From Burkholderiaceae bacterium (lineage in GTDB: Bacteria; Pseudomonadota; Gammaproteobacteria; Burkholderiales; Burkholderiaceae_B), in assembly GCA_023653055.1 (NCBI GenBank), contig JAMNXR010000021.1, positions 1 to 42,095 on the forward strand: 42,095 bases of DNA, written 5' to 3'. Positions 33,677-41,757 of this stretch are shown here, piece by piece; position 1 is the stretch's first letter, and every line of letters begins with the position of its first letter. The notes under the pieces are model-generated. The model did not search any database, had not been told where the DNA came from, and was given only the letters and a program-made list of their open reading frames with translations. The position numbers and the translations under genes are program-made.

Positions 33677-33967
33677 ATGAAACCTTCAGTTGCCCTAGCT
33701 GCTCATAGAGATAAAATTCGCGAGATCGTTTTGACGCATCACGCGAAAAACGCACGTGTATTTGGATCGGTTGCTTCAGGTACGGATACCGAAGAAAGTG
33801 ACCTCGATGTGTTGATTGATCCCACCCCAGATACAACGTTGTTTGATATCGGCGCGATTCGGTATAAATTGAAACAGCTTCTAGGTGTTTCTGTTGATGT
33901 CTTAACGCCAAGAGCTTTGCCAGAAAAATTCAGGCAATCCGTGCTCGAATCTGCTTTACCTCTATGA
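33677..33967 (+). CDS. mntA: MntA-type nucleotidyltransferase antitoxin
   Basis: The 96-residue minimal nucleotidyltransferase has the motif GSX10DXD (G30, S31, D42, D44 in FGSVASGTDTEESDLDVLID). MntA proteins silence the partner HEPN toxin HepT by adding AMP to its active-site tyrosine. The product has the usual length and a conserved DVLTPRALP near the C-terminus. It overlaps hepT by 4 bases (ATGA), as normal for the pair. Confidence 0.9.
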   Translation: MKPSVALAAHRDKIREIVLTHHAKNARVFGSVASGTDTEESDLDVLIDPTPDTTLFDIGAIRYKLKQLLGVSVDVLTPRALPEKFRQSVLESALPL

Positions 33968-34326
33968 GCAAAAAATCGCTCCGTTTAGCAGATTATCTTG
34001 ATCACATCCAAGAAGCGATTCAACGTATTACAAAATATTGTGCAGATGTGGATGAGGTTGAGTTCTTGTCCAATCAAATGCTTCAAGATGCCGTTATTAG
34101 AAATTTTGAGGTAATCGGAGAAGCTAGTCACAATATTTTAAAAATTGAGCCGAGCTTTTTGCAAGAACACCCAGACGTACCTTTGTTATTTGCTTACGAA
34201 ATGCGTAATGCGTTGGCGCATGGATATCACAAGGTTGACCTTGAAATTGTCTGGGTAACAATTAATAGGCATTTGTGTGACCTGAACGTTCAGATCTCTA
34301 AAATAAAAGTTCAATTAGAAAGCTAG
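33964..34326 (+). CDS. hepT: HepT-type HEPN ribonuclease toxin
   Basis: The 120-residue helical HEPN protein carries the catalytic RX4HXY motif (R81, H86, Y88 in RNALAHGY). HepT dimers cleave RNA, and the Tyr is the AMPylation target of MntA. The region QDAVIRNFEVIGEAS fits the second helix of the family. Both partners look intact, so this is a probable functional type VII toxin-antitoxin pair. Confidence 0.9.
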   Translation: MSKKSLRLADYLDHIQEAIQRITKYCADVDEVEFLSNQMLQDAVIRNFEVIGEASHNILKIEPSFLQEHPDVPLLFAYEMRNALAHGYHKVDLEIVWVTINRHLCDLNVQISKIKVQLES

Positions 34327-34433
34327 ACAAAGATGAGTTTGCTATCCTCGATGAGAGTCTTGCAGCTAATAGAGCAGTGGCCTTAGGAAAAAATAGAGTT
34401 CGTTTGGTCTAGAAAATCGCTCTGCCTGCCCTC

Positions 34434-36095
34434 CTACAACACCCCCACCAACTCCCTAGCCGCGCGCTCAGTAAGCACCACCTCGACTGCAATATGCGCT
34501 CGCGTCAGTCCCACAAACAATTTCCGTTTCACGCCCTCATCGAGCGCTGCAAAATCCACCTCGGTCAAGACGATCCCGGCAGCACTTTGGCCTTTGAAGC
34601 GATAGACCGAGTCCACCAATAACTCGCCCTCCGTCCACAGCGCATCCCCGGCGTTAGAGTATTTGCCTGTGGGACGTCTGAGCGACCAGCCACCAAGGAC
34701 AGGGGTCTGGATCAAGACTGAGTTCATCAGGCCTCGCCAACTCACCAAGGCGATGTCGGAGAGCGCAATACCGAGCGACTGCAGATGTTTCACCGCGGCT
34801 TCGGTTTGACGTCGCAGCTGCGCCTCGGTCGTATAGGTATAAAAATTAGGCACTTCGCCCTCATAGGCCGAGCGTGCTTCGATCGGTGCATGCGAGAGCT
34901 TGAGGGCGTTGAGGACCTGGCATACTTGCCGGGGTGTGCGGAAATTGTCCTGACAATGGACCGTCACGACATCCGACAGGTCAAACTCGTCGCGCGGGTA
35001 GAGGCGTTGGGCCGCATCCTCTAGCAAATAAATACGGCCATCCTCCGAGAGTTGCGGTAACAAGCTTGCAACCCAGTCGGGTTCAAAATCCTGCCCCTCG
35101 TCGATGATGATCAGCTGATAGCGACCCTGTAGCTCTGGGGTCGCCTCGACCGCTTCCCTGTACTCAGCACTGAGCGTGTCGTACAAACCCTGGGCGCCAA
35201 AATCCGGCTCACCCACATGTCGGCGGTGATGGTCTACGCATAGCTCATGAAAACTCGCGACTTGAGCACGCGTGGGGGCGAGCTGTGTGATGTGATCGGC
35301 GAGTGCGCGGTTGTAACAAACATAGAGACTGCGCTGCGAGGCCGCGGCGGCATCTTGTAACAAACGCAAGGCCAGTTGTGTTTTACCCGAACCCGCCGTG
35401 GCTTGAATCCTCAGCACACCTGAGGGTGTGTCGATACGCGGCACCCAAGTGGCCAGACCATCGGCTAGTCGCAGAGTGGTCTGACGCAGCTGCGCGCCCA
35501 AGACCCGCAGATCAGGTGTGACTTTAAACTCGTTACACAGAAACTGCCGCAGTGCAGTGAGCGAACTGGGATCAGAGGTCCCACCCGCGCCTGCACCCAC
35601 ACCACCACCGCTTACCAACGCCTCCATCACAAACGAACCCAGCTGCGCAAATCCCGTCGCATCCACAATCCGTTCGGGCGGAATACCGACCACGTGCTGT
35701 CCCTCGACCCTAAAGTCCGGCAGCACCAGACAATTGGTCACCACCGCACGTAGACCGGCTTGTTGCAGGCGACTGACCATGGCGGCATGCTGGACTTTGA
35801 GTTGGCGGCCCACGTCCTTGCTGCCTTCTTTGTACATTTTGAACATCACGCCGTTGGTCAGCTCGACCGCACCGGACTTGATTTCCAGCAGCAAAATGTT
35901 ACCTGTTGGTCCTAGCACCACCAGATCGATCTCGCCATGCCGATCACGACCCTCATGCACAGTGTGCCACGGCACACTATGAAAAATCTCATAGCCCTCG
36001 GAGAGTGATTGCTCAAGCACCCGCAGCACATCGAGCTCGCGTTGCAAGCCCGTGACCGGTACCGCAGGTGGCAGGGAAGGGTAAAGGACAGCCAT
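34434..36095 (-). CDS. NERD-domain nuclease fused to UvrD-like helicase
   Basis: The product of about 553 residues begins with a NERD domain (~10-115). The catalytic pattern is GEIDLVVLG followed by LLLEIKSG, a D...ExK nuclease site. A superfamily 1 helicase follows: Walker A TAGSGKTQ (~233), Walker B IIIDEGQDFE (~330), RFKGQSA and the motif VI-like FVGLTRAH (~530). The helicase is smaller than UvrD or PcrA. NERD-helicases occur in plasmid and defence settings; the target is unknown. ATG 36095 has GGAG 8 bases upstream and is preferred over TTG 36128 and ATG 36107. It is oriented against the neighbouring toxin pairs and richer in G+C. Confidence 0.85.
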   Translation of the reverse strand: MAVLYPSLPPAVPVTGLQRELDVLRVLEQSLSEGYEIFHSVPWHTVHEGRDRHGEIDLVVLGPTGNILLLEIKSGAVELTNGVMFKMYKEGSKDVGRQLKVQHAAMVSRLQQAGLRAVVTNCLVLPDFRVEGQHVVGIPPERIVDATGFAQLGSFVMEALVSGGGVGAGAGGTSDPSSLTALRQFLCNEFKVTPDLRVLGAQLRQTTLRLADGLATWVPRIDTPSGVLRIQATAGSGKTQLALRLLQDAAAASQRSLYVCYNRALADHITQLAPTRAQVASFHELCVDHHRRHVGEPDFGAQGLYDTLSAEYREAVEATPELQGRYQLIIIDEGQDFEPDWVASLLPQLSEDGRIYLLEDAAQRLYPRDEFDLSDVVTVHCQDNFRTPRQVCQVLNALKLSHAPIEARSAYEGEVPNFYTYTTEAQLRRQTEAAVKHLQSLGIALSDIALVSWRGLMNSVLIQTPVLGGWSLRRPTGKYSNAGDALWTEGELLVDSVYRFKGQSAAGIVLTEVDFAALDEGVKRKLFVGLTRAHIAVEVVLTERAARELVGVL

Positions 36096-36219
36096 CGCGG
36101 ACTCCATCGGAAACAGATCACAACACAACGTATTTGTAGCGATATGTTTTGCCGTATCTGTCCAGCTTTAATCCAGCTGTGAAGGTTGCAGTAGCTCAGC
36201 TAAATGAGATTAGGCATAA

Positions 36220-36249
36220 GTTCCCTTTTGGAACCTTTTGCGCTATAAT
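36220..36249 (+). promoter_or_regulatory. Promoter and operator candidate of parDE
   Basis: A perfect -10, TATAAT (36244-36249), lies 24 bases before the parD ATG. The inverted repeat GTTCC-CTTTT-GGAAC (36220-36234) covers the -35 position, which itself matches poorly. This is a suitable place for autorepression by the ParD dimer. Confidence 0.5.
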
Positions 36250-36273
36250 GGGACTCTTCTTGTGGAGAATGCC

Positions 36274-36483
36274 ATGTCCGTCAACGTCAAACTATCTGAA
36301 AACCTGGTTGATCAGGCTAAGAGTCACGCCCAGGTGCAACACCGTTCCGTGCCCAAGCAAATCGAATACTGGTCTCAGATTGGCAAGATTGCCGAAGAAA
36401 ACCCAGATCTGCCATTCTTTATGATCCGTGACATCTTGATCGCTGATCAGGAAGCGGTCATCGGCGAATACGTGTTTAGCTGA
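36274..36483 (+). CDS. ParD-like antitoxin
   Basis: The 69-residue protein starts MSVNVKLSENLVDQAKSHAQ, the ribbon-helix-helix-type N-terminus of the ParD-like family, continues with RSVPKQIEYWSQIGKIAEEN, and ends in a short variable tail expected to wrap the toxin. TGGAGA lies about 9 bases before ATG 36274, so the upstream ATG at 36238 is rejected. It overlaps the toxin gene by one base (TGATG). Confidence 0.82.
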   Translation: MSVNVKLSENLVDQAKSHAQVQHRSVPKQIEYWSQIGKIAEENPDLPFFMIRDILIADQEAVIGEYVFS

Positions 36484-36761
36484 TGCGTCTGCTTGTCACT
36501 CCCTCATTTGTGAGGGCAACAAAGAAACTACATTCACCACAAAAGCTAGAGCTTGATGCTGCGTTGCGTGCCATCAGCGCAGATCCAGTTGCAGGTGAGG
36601 CGAAGGTTGGTGACTTGGCGGGCATTCGTGTTTACAAGTTCCGGTTATCGAATCAGATATATCTGTTGGCCTATCGGATTTTGGATACGGAAAGTTTGAA
36701 ACTTTTAACCCTTGGCTCTCACGAGAATTTCTACCGTGATTTGAAACGTCTCGAGGACTGA
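36483..36761 (+). CDS. RelE/ParE-family toxin
   Basis: The 92-residue protein has the ParE/RelE fold pattern: FVRATKKLHSPQKLELDAAL for the N-terminal helices, then AGIRVYKFRLSNQIYLLAYRI for the beta-sheet and LLTLGSHENFYRDLKR for the C-terminal strand and helix. ParE members poison gyrase and RelE members cleave mRNA; the sequence does not settle which. Start overlaps the antitoxin stop. Both partners look intact. Confidence 0.82.
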   Translation: MRLLVTPSFVRATKKLHSPQKLELDAALRAISADPVAGEAKVGDLAGIRVYKFRLSNQIYLLAYRILDTESLKLLTLGSHENFYRDLKRLED

Positions 36762-36791
36762 GTGAATAGGCCTGGTATCAAGGAGTGACGA

Positions 36792-37022
36792 ATGAGCGCC
36801 CTCAAACTTCGCAAATGGGATAGCGCAGAGCACCTCAAAACAGAAGAGGACATGGCTCTGTATTTTGAAGCCTGTCTGCAAGAGGCTGGAGACGATGCGG
36901 CGTTTCTGGCCAAAGCGCTCGGCAATATTGCGCATGCCAAAGGCATGTCTCAACTCTCTCGCGATACAGGCTTAGGCCGCTAGAGCCTAAGTGCAATCTC
37001 GCGTTTGGGGCTTGTAGCATAG
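36792..37022 (+). pseudogene. HigA/HTH_37-like antitoxin remnant
   Basis: AAGGAG precedes an ATG, and the first 63 codons follow the addiction-module antidote family: LRKWDSAEHLKTEEDMALYF, AFLAKALGNIAHAKGMSQ and DTGLGR. An in-frame TAG stands where the family has Glu (SRESL...). After it the same frame reads SLSAISRLGLVA to TAG at 37020-37022, which looks like the end of the family with about 20 internal codons missing. A 7-bp inverted repeat (36971-36991) straddles the break. The helix-turn-helix is destroyed, so DNA binding is unlikely. Confidence 0.65.
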
Positions 37023-37046
37023 CGAATCTTTGTTGAGACACCCCCC

Positions 37047-38564
37047 ATGCGCCCACTATCCAAGTCAAAGCTGATGGCCTATCGCCAATGCCCCAAGCGC
37101 GTGTGGCTCGAGGTTCATCACCCAGACTTGCGCGTAGTCACCGCCGCCTCCGAGAAAAACTTTGCTACCGGACATCAAGTCGGAGCGATCGCCCAGCAGT
37201 TGTATGACCCCACAGGTCAAGGCACCGTCATCGAGCCTTTTGCCGAGGGGATTGACGCCGCACTCGCGCTGAGCCTCACTCTGCTCGACACCCCACAACC
37301 CATCTTCGAAGCCGGCTTTGCCGCCAAGGGGGCGATGGCGTTTGCAGACGTGTTGCTGCCGGTACAAGAAAATGCTCTAGCCCATACCCCAACGACCTGG
37401 CGCATGATCGAGGTCAAATCCTCCACCTCGGTCAAGGCTACTCACCGCGAAGACGTTGCCGTCCAAGCTTTTGTTGCTCACGCAGCAGGCGTGTCACTGA
37501 CCGCCATCGCACTTGCGCACATCGACAACACATGGACCTATCCGGGCGGTGGAGACTATCAAGGCCTGTTCGTAGAAAAAGACCTGACTGAAGAAGCCTT
37601 TGCCCGTGGAGCGGAGGTCCAGCGTTGGATTGAGGGTGCACAAAGCGCAGTCGCTCAAACCACCGCACCGGCGGTCACCATCGGTCCACACTGCCATGAT
37701 CCCTATGCTTGCGGGTTTTACGCGCACTGCCAGAGCCAAGTGCCTCAAGCCGAACACCCCATCGCGTGGTTGCCCGGAACCTTGAAAAAAGACTTGGTCG
37801 CACATATCGCCAACCACGGCATCACAGAGCTGCGAGACGTCCCCGATCATTTACTCAACGCCAAACAACAACGCATTAAAAACGTGACACTCACGAACGA
37901 GGCGTATTTTGATCAAGCGGGTGCTGCACGGGCGCTCGCTGCGCACACACTCCCCGCATATTTCCTGGATTTTGAAACCATTAATTATGCTGTGCCGATT
38001 TGGCCGGGCACACGACCCTATGAGCAGATCCCGTTTCAGTTCAGTGTGCATCGCCTCTCAGAAACCGGTCAACTCACCGAGCAAGCTTTTATCGACCTCT
38101 CCGGCAACGATCCCTCAAAGGCATTTGCCGAGGCCTTGGTCGCAGCCTGTTATGAGCCCATCCCGATCTTTGTCTATAGCGCAGCCTTTGAGAGGACCCG
38201 CATAAGCGAGCTGGCTGCGAAGTTTCCTCCGCTCGCCCCAGCCTTGCTCGCGCTTCACGCAAGCTTGGTCGATCTCTTACCGATTGCACGCAAGTATTAC
38301 TACCATCCGAGTCAGCAGGGCAGCTGGAGTATCAAAGCCGTCCTGCCCGCACTCTGTCCGGATCTGCACTACGAGGATTTAGAGGGCGTACAAGACGGCG
38401 GTATGGCCATGACCGCCTTTGACGAAGCTCTCGCGCCCCAAACCACACCCGCACGCAAAGCCGAGATTGAGCGACAGCTGCTCGACTATTGCAAACTCGA
38501 TACCTACGCCATGGTGCGGCTGTGGAGCGCGTTTACTGGAAAGCGCTTACTGACCAGAAGTTAA
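37047..38564 (+). CDS. DUF2779 protein: Cas4-like Fe-S nuclease fused to DEDD exonuclease
   Basis: The 505-residue protein has two nuclease parts. The N-terminal half has C15 (AYRQCPKRVWLE), D101 (FADVLL) and E122/K124 (IEVKSST), a PD-(D/E)XK site, then C216, C222 and C228 in HCHDPYACGFYAHC. One Cys before and three after the nuclease core is the arrangement of Cas4, AddB and Dna2 iron-sulphur nucleases. The C-terminal half has D308/E310 (FLDFETIN), D409 (LVDLLP) and D485 (YCKLDTYAMV), with QIPFQFSVH and SWSIKAVLPAL, the DUF2779 RNase-H-like exonuclease pattern. Role unknown; defence, recombination or repair fits. It follows the toxin-antitoxin genes and is G+C-rich like the helicase gene. 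Confidence 0.85.
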   Translation: MRPLSKSKLMAYRQCPKRVWLEVHHPDLRVVTAASEKNFATGHQVGAIAQQLYDPTGQGTVIEPFAEGIDAALALSLTLLDTPQPIFEAGFAAKGAMAFADVLLPVQENALAHTPTTWRMIEVKSSTSVKATHREDVAVQAFVAHAAGVSLTAIALAHIDNTWTYPGGGDYQGLFVEKDLTEEAFARGAEVQRWIEGAQSAVAQTTAPAVTIGPHCHDPYACGFYAHCQSQVPQAEHPIAWLPGTLKKDLVAHIANHGITELRDVPDHLLNAKQQRIKNVTLTNEAYFDQAGAARALAAHTLPAYFLDFETINYAVPIWPGTRPYEQIPFQFSVHRLSETGQLTEQAFIDLSGNDPSKAFAEALVAACYEPIPIFVYSAAFERTRISELAAKFPPLAPALLALHASLVDLLPIARKYYYHPSQQGSWSIKAVLPALCPDLHYEDLEGVQDGGMAMTAFDEALAPQTTPARKAEIERQLLDYCKLDTYAMVRLWSAFTGKRLLTRS

Positions 38565-38587
38565 TGATCAGCGCCTAGACGCTCATG

Positions 38588-39574
38588 CTAGTTAGGTTCT
38601 AGCTTGATCGATTTTGCAACATTGCCCCATTTGGTAGACTCAGCCGCCAAATACTTGGTAAAGGCCGAGGGCGTCTGGGGATCGGGACGTACACCGAGTT
38701 TTTCAAACTTGGCGATGACCTCAGGATCACGCAGCGCATCCGTGGTGGCTTTGTTCAATGCAGCCACGACATTAGGTGGCAGGTTAGCCGGACCAAACAG
38801 TCCAAACCAGCCCTGCGCACTGAAGTTGGGATAGCCTGATTCCGCCACGGTTGGCACATTTGGTACGGCAGGGGAGCGCTGTGGTCCAGTGAGCGCGAGG
38901 ATTTTCAAACGCCCACTCGCCACATTGTTTAACGCAGTCGCTAACGACGTCTCAAAAGAGATTGGGATCTGATTGGCGAGCAAGTCTTGCATCGCAGGGC
39001 CCGCACCCTTGTAAGGGACGTGAGTCATCTTGATCCCCGCGCGTTGTGAAAACATTTCTGCCGTCAAATGTGGGATCGAGCCATTACCTACGCTCGCATA
39101 GTTCACCTTGCTGGGATTCGCTTTTGCGTAAGCGATCAGCTCCTGAACCGTGTTGTAAGGTGCCGCCACATTGGCCACAATCGCGCCATCTGTCGTGATG
39201 ACATTGGTGAGCGGCGTGAAGTCTTTGCTGGGATTGAAACCAAGATTTTTGGTGACATGCGGTGCAATCGACATGGCGCTCACGGTCAAGAGACCCAAGG
39301 TATAACCATCGGGCTTGCTGCGTGCGACATATTGAGTACCAATGTTGCCACCCGCACCGACTTTGTTTTCTACGACCACCGGTTGGTTTAAATATTTGGT
39401 GAGATTTTTAGCCACCTCGCGACCGGCAATATCCGTTATTCCACCCGGTGGAAACGGCACCACTAAGGTGATGGTCCTATTTGGATAGTCCGCTTGCGCA
39501 AAAGCAAGCGACGACACACTCAGCGCCGCCGCACAGGCAAACATACTCAGTGCGTTTAGTTTGGTTGTTTTCAT
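38588..39574 (-). CDS. Bug/TctC-family solute-binding protein
   Basis: The 328-residue periplasmic receptor has a Sec signal (MFACAAALSVSSLAFAQ) and a mature start DYPNRTITLVVPFPPGGITD, the Bug hallmark. Later blocks KVGAGGNIGTQYVARSKPDG and MTHVPYKGAGPAMQDLL match the ligand-binding domains. AGGAGA lies 6-7 bases before the ATG. It follows the aldehyde dehydrogenase gene on the same strand with 51 bases between, suggesting joint uptake and oxidation of a carboxylate or its precursor. No TctAB membrane components are near. Confidence 0.9.
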   Translation of the reverse strand: MKTTKLNALSMFACAAALSVSSLAFAQADYPNRTITLVVPFPPGGITDIAGREVAKNLTKYLNQPVVVENKVGAGGNIGTQYVARSKPDGYTLGLLTVSAMSIAPHVTKNLGFNPSKDFTPLTNVITTDGAIVANVAAPYNTVQELIAYAKANPSKVNYASVGNGSIPHLTAEMFSQRAGIKMTHVPYKGAGPAMQDLLANQIPISFETSLATALNNVASGRLKILALTGPQRSPAVPNVPTVAESGYPNFSAQGWFGLFGPANLPPNVVAALNKATTDALRDPEVIAKFEKLGVRPDPQTPSAFTKYLAAESTKWGNVAKSIKLEPN

Positions 39575-39625
39575 GTTGTCTCCTGATTATTTTTATGTAC
39601 TTAAAAAGCAAAACTTAAAAGCAAA

Positions 39626-41065
39626 TTAACATAGTTGACTGACAAATTTGGTCGTCAAATAACTCTGTATGCCCTCCGCACCACCTTCGGAGCCCTGACC
39701 GCTATCCTTGATGCCACCGAACGGCAGCTCACACACGATCATCTGGGTGTGATTGATGCCGATCATGCCGGCTTCGAGCTCGTTACCCAAACGTATCGCA
39801 CTGCGTGTCGACTCCGTAAAGCCGTAGGCTGCCAAGCCATACGGCAAACGATTGGCCTCCTCGATGGCCTCATCCAGGGTGTCGAAAGGCAAAACCACCG
39901 CGATCGGACCAAACGGCTCCTCGTGCATCACCATTGCATCGGGGGCAACATCAGCCAAGATCGTCGGCTGCCAAAATAGGCCAGGCCCTGGCACCCGCTC
40001 GCCGCCCGTCATGATCCGCGCGCCTTTGGCTTTTGCGTCCGCGACCATCTCACCGATGGCTTTGATGCGACGCGTATTCGAAAGAGGGCCCACCTTGGTC
40101 TCAGGATCCAGGCCATTGCCGATTTTCATTTCTTGGGTGTAGCGGACAAACAGGTTGAGAAACTCTTCATACACACAACGCTCCACTAAAAACCGCGTGG
40201 GAGATAAACAGATCTGTCCTGTGCCACGGAACTTACCGGCCGCAAGAATCTGGGCGGTCTTGTCCAAGTCCGCGTCTTTGCACACGATGACCGGTGCGTG
40301 TCCCCCCAACTCCAGTGTGATGGGCTTGAGCGCGCGACCCGCCATGGCGGACAAGTGACGCCCAACGGGGACCGAGCCTGTAAAGGACACTTTACGGATC
40401 ACAGGAGATTGAATTAGAAATTCCGAGATTTCGCTGGGCTCACCAAACAAGATATTCAATACGCCATTGGGTAAGCCTGCGTCCTGCAACGCACGGGCGA
40501 TCTCCACTGCGGTGGCCGGGCATTCCTCACCGGGCTTGATGATGATCGAACAGCCTGCAGCCAAGGCCGCACCAATCTTGCGCGAAGGTGTGATCGCTGG
40601 AAAATTCCAAGGTGCAAACGCCGCTACAGGACCGATCGGCTCTTTCTTGACCATTTGTTGCACGGCAATATTTCTAGAAGGCACCAAACGACCATAGACG
40701 CGGCGACCTTCCTCGGCGAACCATTCAAAATAGTCCGCAGAGCTATTGAGCTCATAGCGCGCCTCGAACAAAGGCTTGCCTTGCTCCATCGTGAGCTTTT
40801 GCGCGATCGACTCGCCACGCTCACGCAACAAGGCGGAGGCTTTACGCAAAATCTTGGCACGCTCAAACGCCGACGTGTTGCGCCAGACCTTGAAGCCTCG
40901 CTCCGAGGACTCGAGCGCCCGCTGTAAGTCCGCTTGGGTCGCGTGCGGCACCCGTCCAATCTCCTCACCCGTCGCTGGATTGACTACTGGGGAGGACACC
41001 CGGTCCTTGGCAGAAATCCATTCACCATCAATTAACAAACAAATCTCTGCGTATGAAGCGGGCAT
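39626..41065 (-). CDS. NAD(P)-dependent succinate-semialdehyde-type dehydrogenase
   Basis: The 479-residue aldehyde dehydrogenase has catalytic E252 (ITLELGGHAP) and C286 (GTGQICLSPTR) with normal spacing, the cofactor motif FTGSVPVGRHL and the Asn in FAPWNFPAITP. Overall it resembles the GabD/SSADH class, which oxidises succinate semialdehyde to succinate; related short aldehydes are possible. AAGGA precedes ATG 41065 (GTG 41068 is adjacent). It is probably co-transcribed with the downstream Bug gene. Confidence 0.88.
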   Translation of the reverse strand: MPASYAEICLLIDGEWISAKDRVSSPVVNPATGEEIGRVPHATQADLQRALESSERGFKVWRNTSAFERAKILRKASALLRERGESIAQKLTMEQGKPLFEARYELNSSADYFEWFAEEGRRVYGRLVPSRNIAVQQMVKKEPIGPVAAFAPWNFPAITPSRKIGAALAAGCSIIIKPGEECPATAVEIARALQDAGLPNGVLNILFGEPSEISEFLIQSPVIRKVSFTGSVPVGRHLSAMAGRALKPITLELGGHAPVIVCKDADLDKTAQILAAGKFRGTGQICLSPTRFLVERCVYEEFLNLFVRYTQEMKIGNGLDPETKVGPLSNTRRIKAIGEMVADAKAKGARIMTGGERVPGPGLFWQPTILADVAPDAMVMHEEPFGPIAVVLPFDTLDEAIEEANRLPYGLAAYGFTESTRSAIRLGNELEAGMIGINHTQMIVCELPFGGIKDSGQGSEGGAEGIQSYLTTKFVSQLC

Positions 41066-41237
41066 CACAATCCTTTGAAATTAAGTCACTAAAGCACGTC
41101 ACACAAGCACGTCATAAATTACCGTGTTTCTGAGGATAAGTTAAGTTTTTTCTGGTGCGTCACGTCTATACGTAATTTACACAGTGGATAAACAGCTGTT
41201 TGGACACACACCTAAACGCGCACTCTACCTATCATCG

Positions 41238-41256
41238 CCTGTCACCCAACGACAGG
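41238..41256 (+). promoter_or_regulatory. Hairpin covering the ribosome site of the next gene
   Basis: CCTGTC-ACCCAAC-GACAGG is a perfect 6-bp inverted repeat ending 7 bases before ATG 41264. The AGGA of the Shine-Dalgarno is in the 3' arm, so the hairpin could limit translation. Confidence 0.4.
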
Positions 41257-41263
41257 AAAAGAT

Positions 41264-41701
41264 ATGCAAACAATAGATAGTAAAAAACCAAGTCCTGCTG
41301 CCAAGGCAGCTCCTAAGACTGCACCTGCGACTAAGCCTGACCCTGCGGCGAAGCCTGCGCTTAAGTCTGTGCCTAAGCCTGTAACTAAGCCTGAACTTAA
41401 GCCCACTTCAGAAACCAAACCCAGGGCCGCCACCAAAGTCACGACAAGATCTTTTCCCGATGCAATACCCGCGACAAAGTTCGCCACCGCCGCAGCGATT
41501 GAGCCGCCACCTATTTATGTGGAGCAAAAGACCAGAGAAGACGAACACGCCGAAGCGATCCAACGGCTAGAGGCCGAGGTCGAGGCGTTGAAAGTCAACG
41601 CAGCAGGGATGCAACAGGCGATGGATCAAAAGATGAAGCTTTATATCAAGATGCTGATCGGGGGGATGAGTGTGCTGGGGATGTTTGATATCTTTCGGTG
41701 A
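41264..41701 (+). CDS. Lys/Pro/Ala-rich protein with coiled coil and C-terminal membrane segment
   Basis: The 145-residue protein has a low-complexity N-terminus (~1-65) with repeated KP, AAK and KPx motifs. A charged coiled-coil segment follows (~85-115, EDEHAEAIQRLEAEVEALKV). One hydrophobic stretch closes the protein (~127-140, LYIKMLIGGMSVLGMF). This would make a tail-anchored inner-membrane protein with a disordered basic cytoplasmic arm. I do not recognise a family. The 195 bases upstream hold a 10-base direct repeat (AAGCACGTCA at 41092 and 41105) and the hairpin at 41238. Confidence 0.65.
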   Translation: MQTIDSKKPSPAAKAAPKTAPATKPDPAAKPALKSVPKPVTKPELKPTSETKPRAATKVTTRSFPDAIPATKFATAAAIEPPPIYVEQKTREDEHAEAIQRLEAEVEALKVNAAGMQQAMDQKMKLYIKMLIGGMSVLGMFDIFR

Positions 41702-41757
41702 TGGGATAAACGTAAACATTACACGTAAGCACTTCAAGTAAGCATTACCAGCAAGCG

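Noticed and set aside
35303-35982. Plus-strand ORFs opposite the NERD-helicase
   Set aside because: They are antisense shadows of a well-supported gene with intact motifs.
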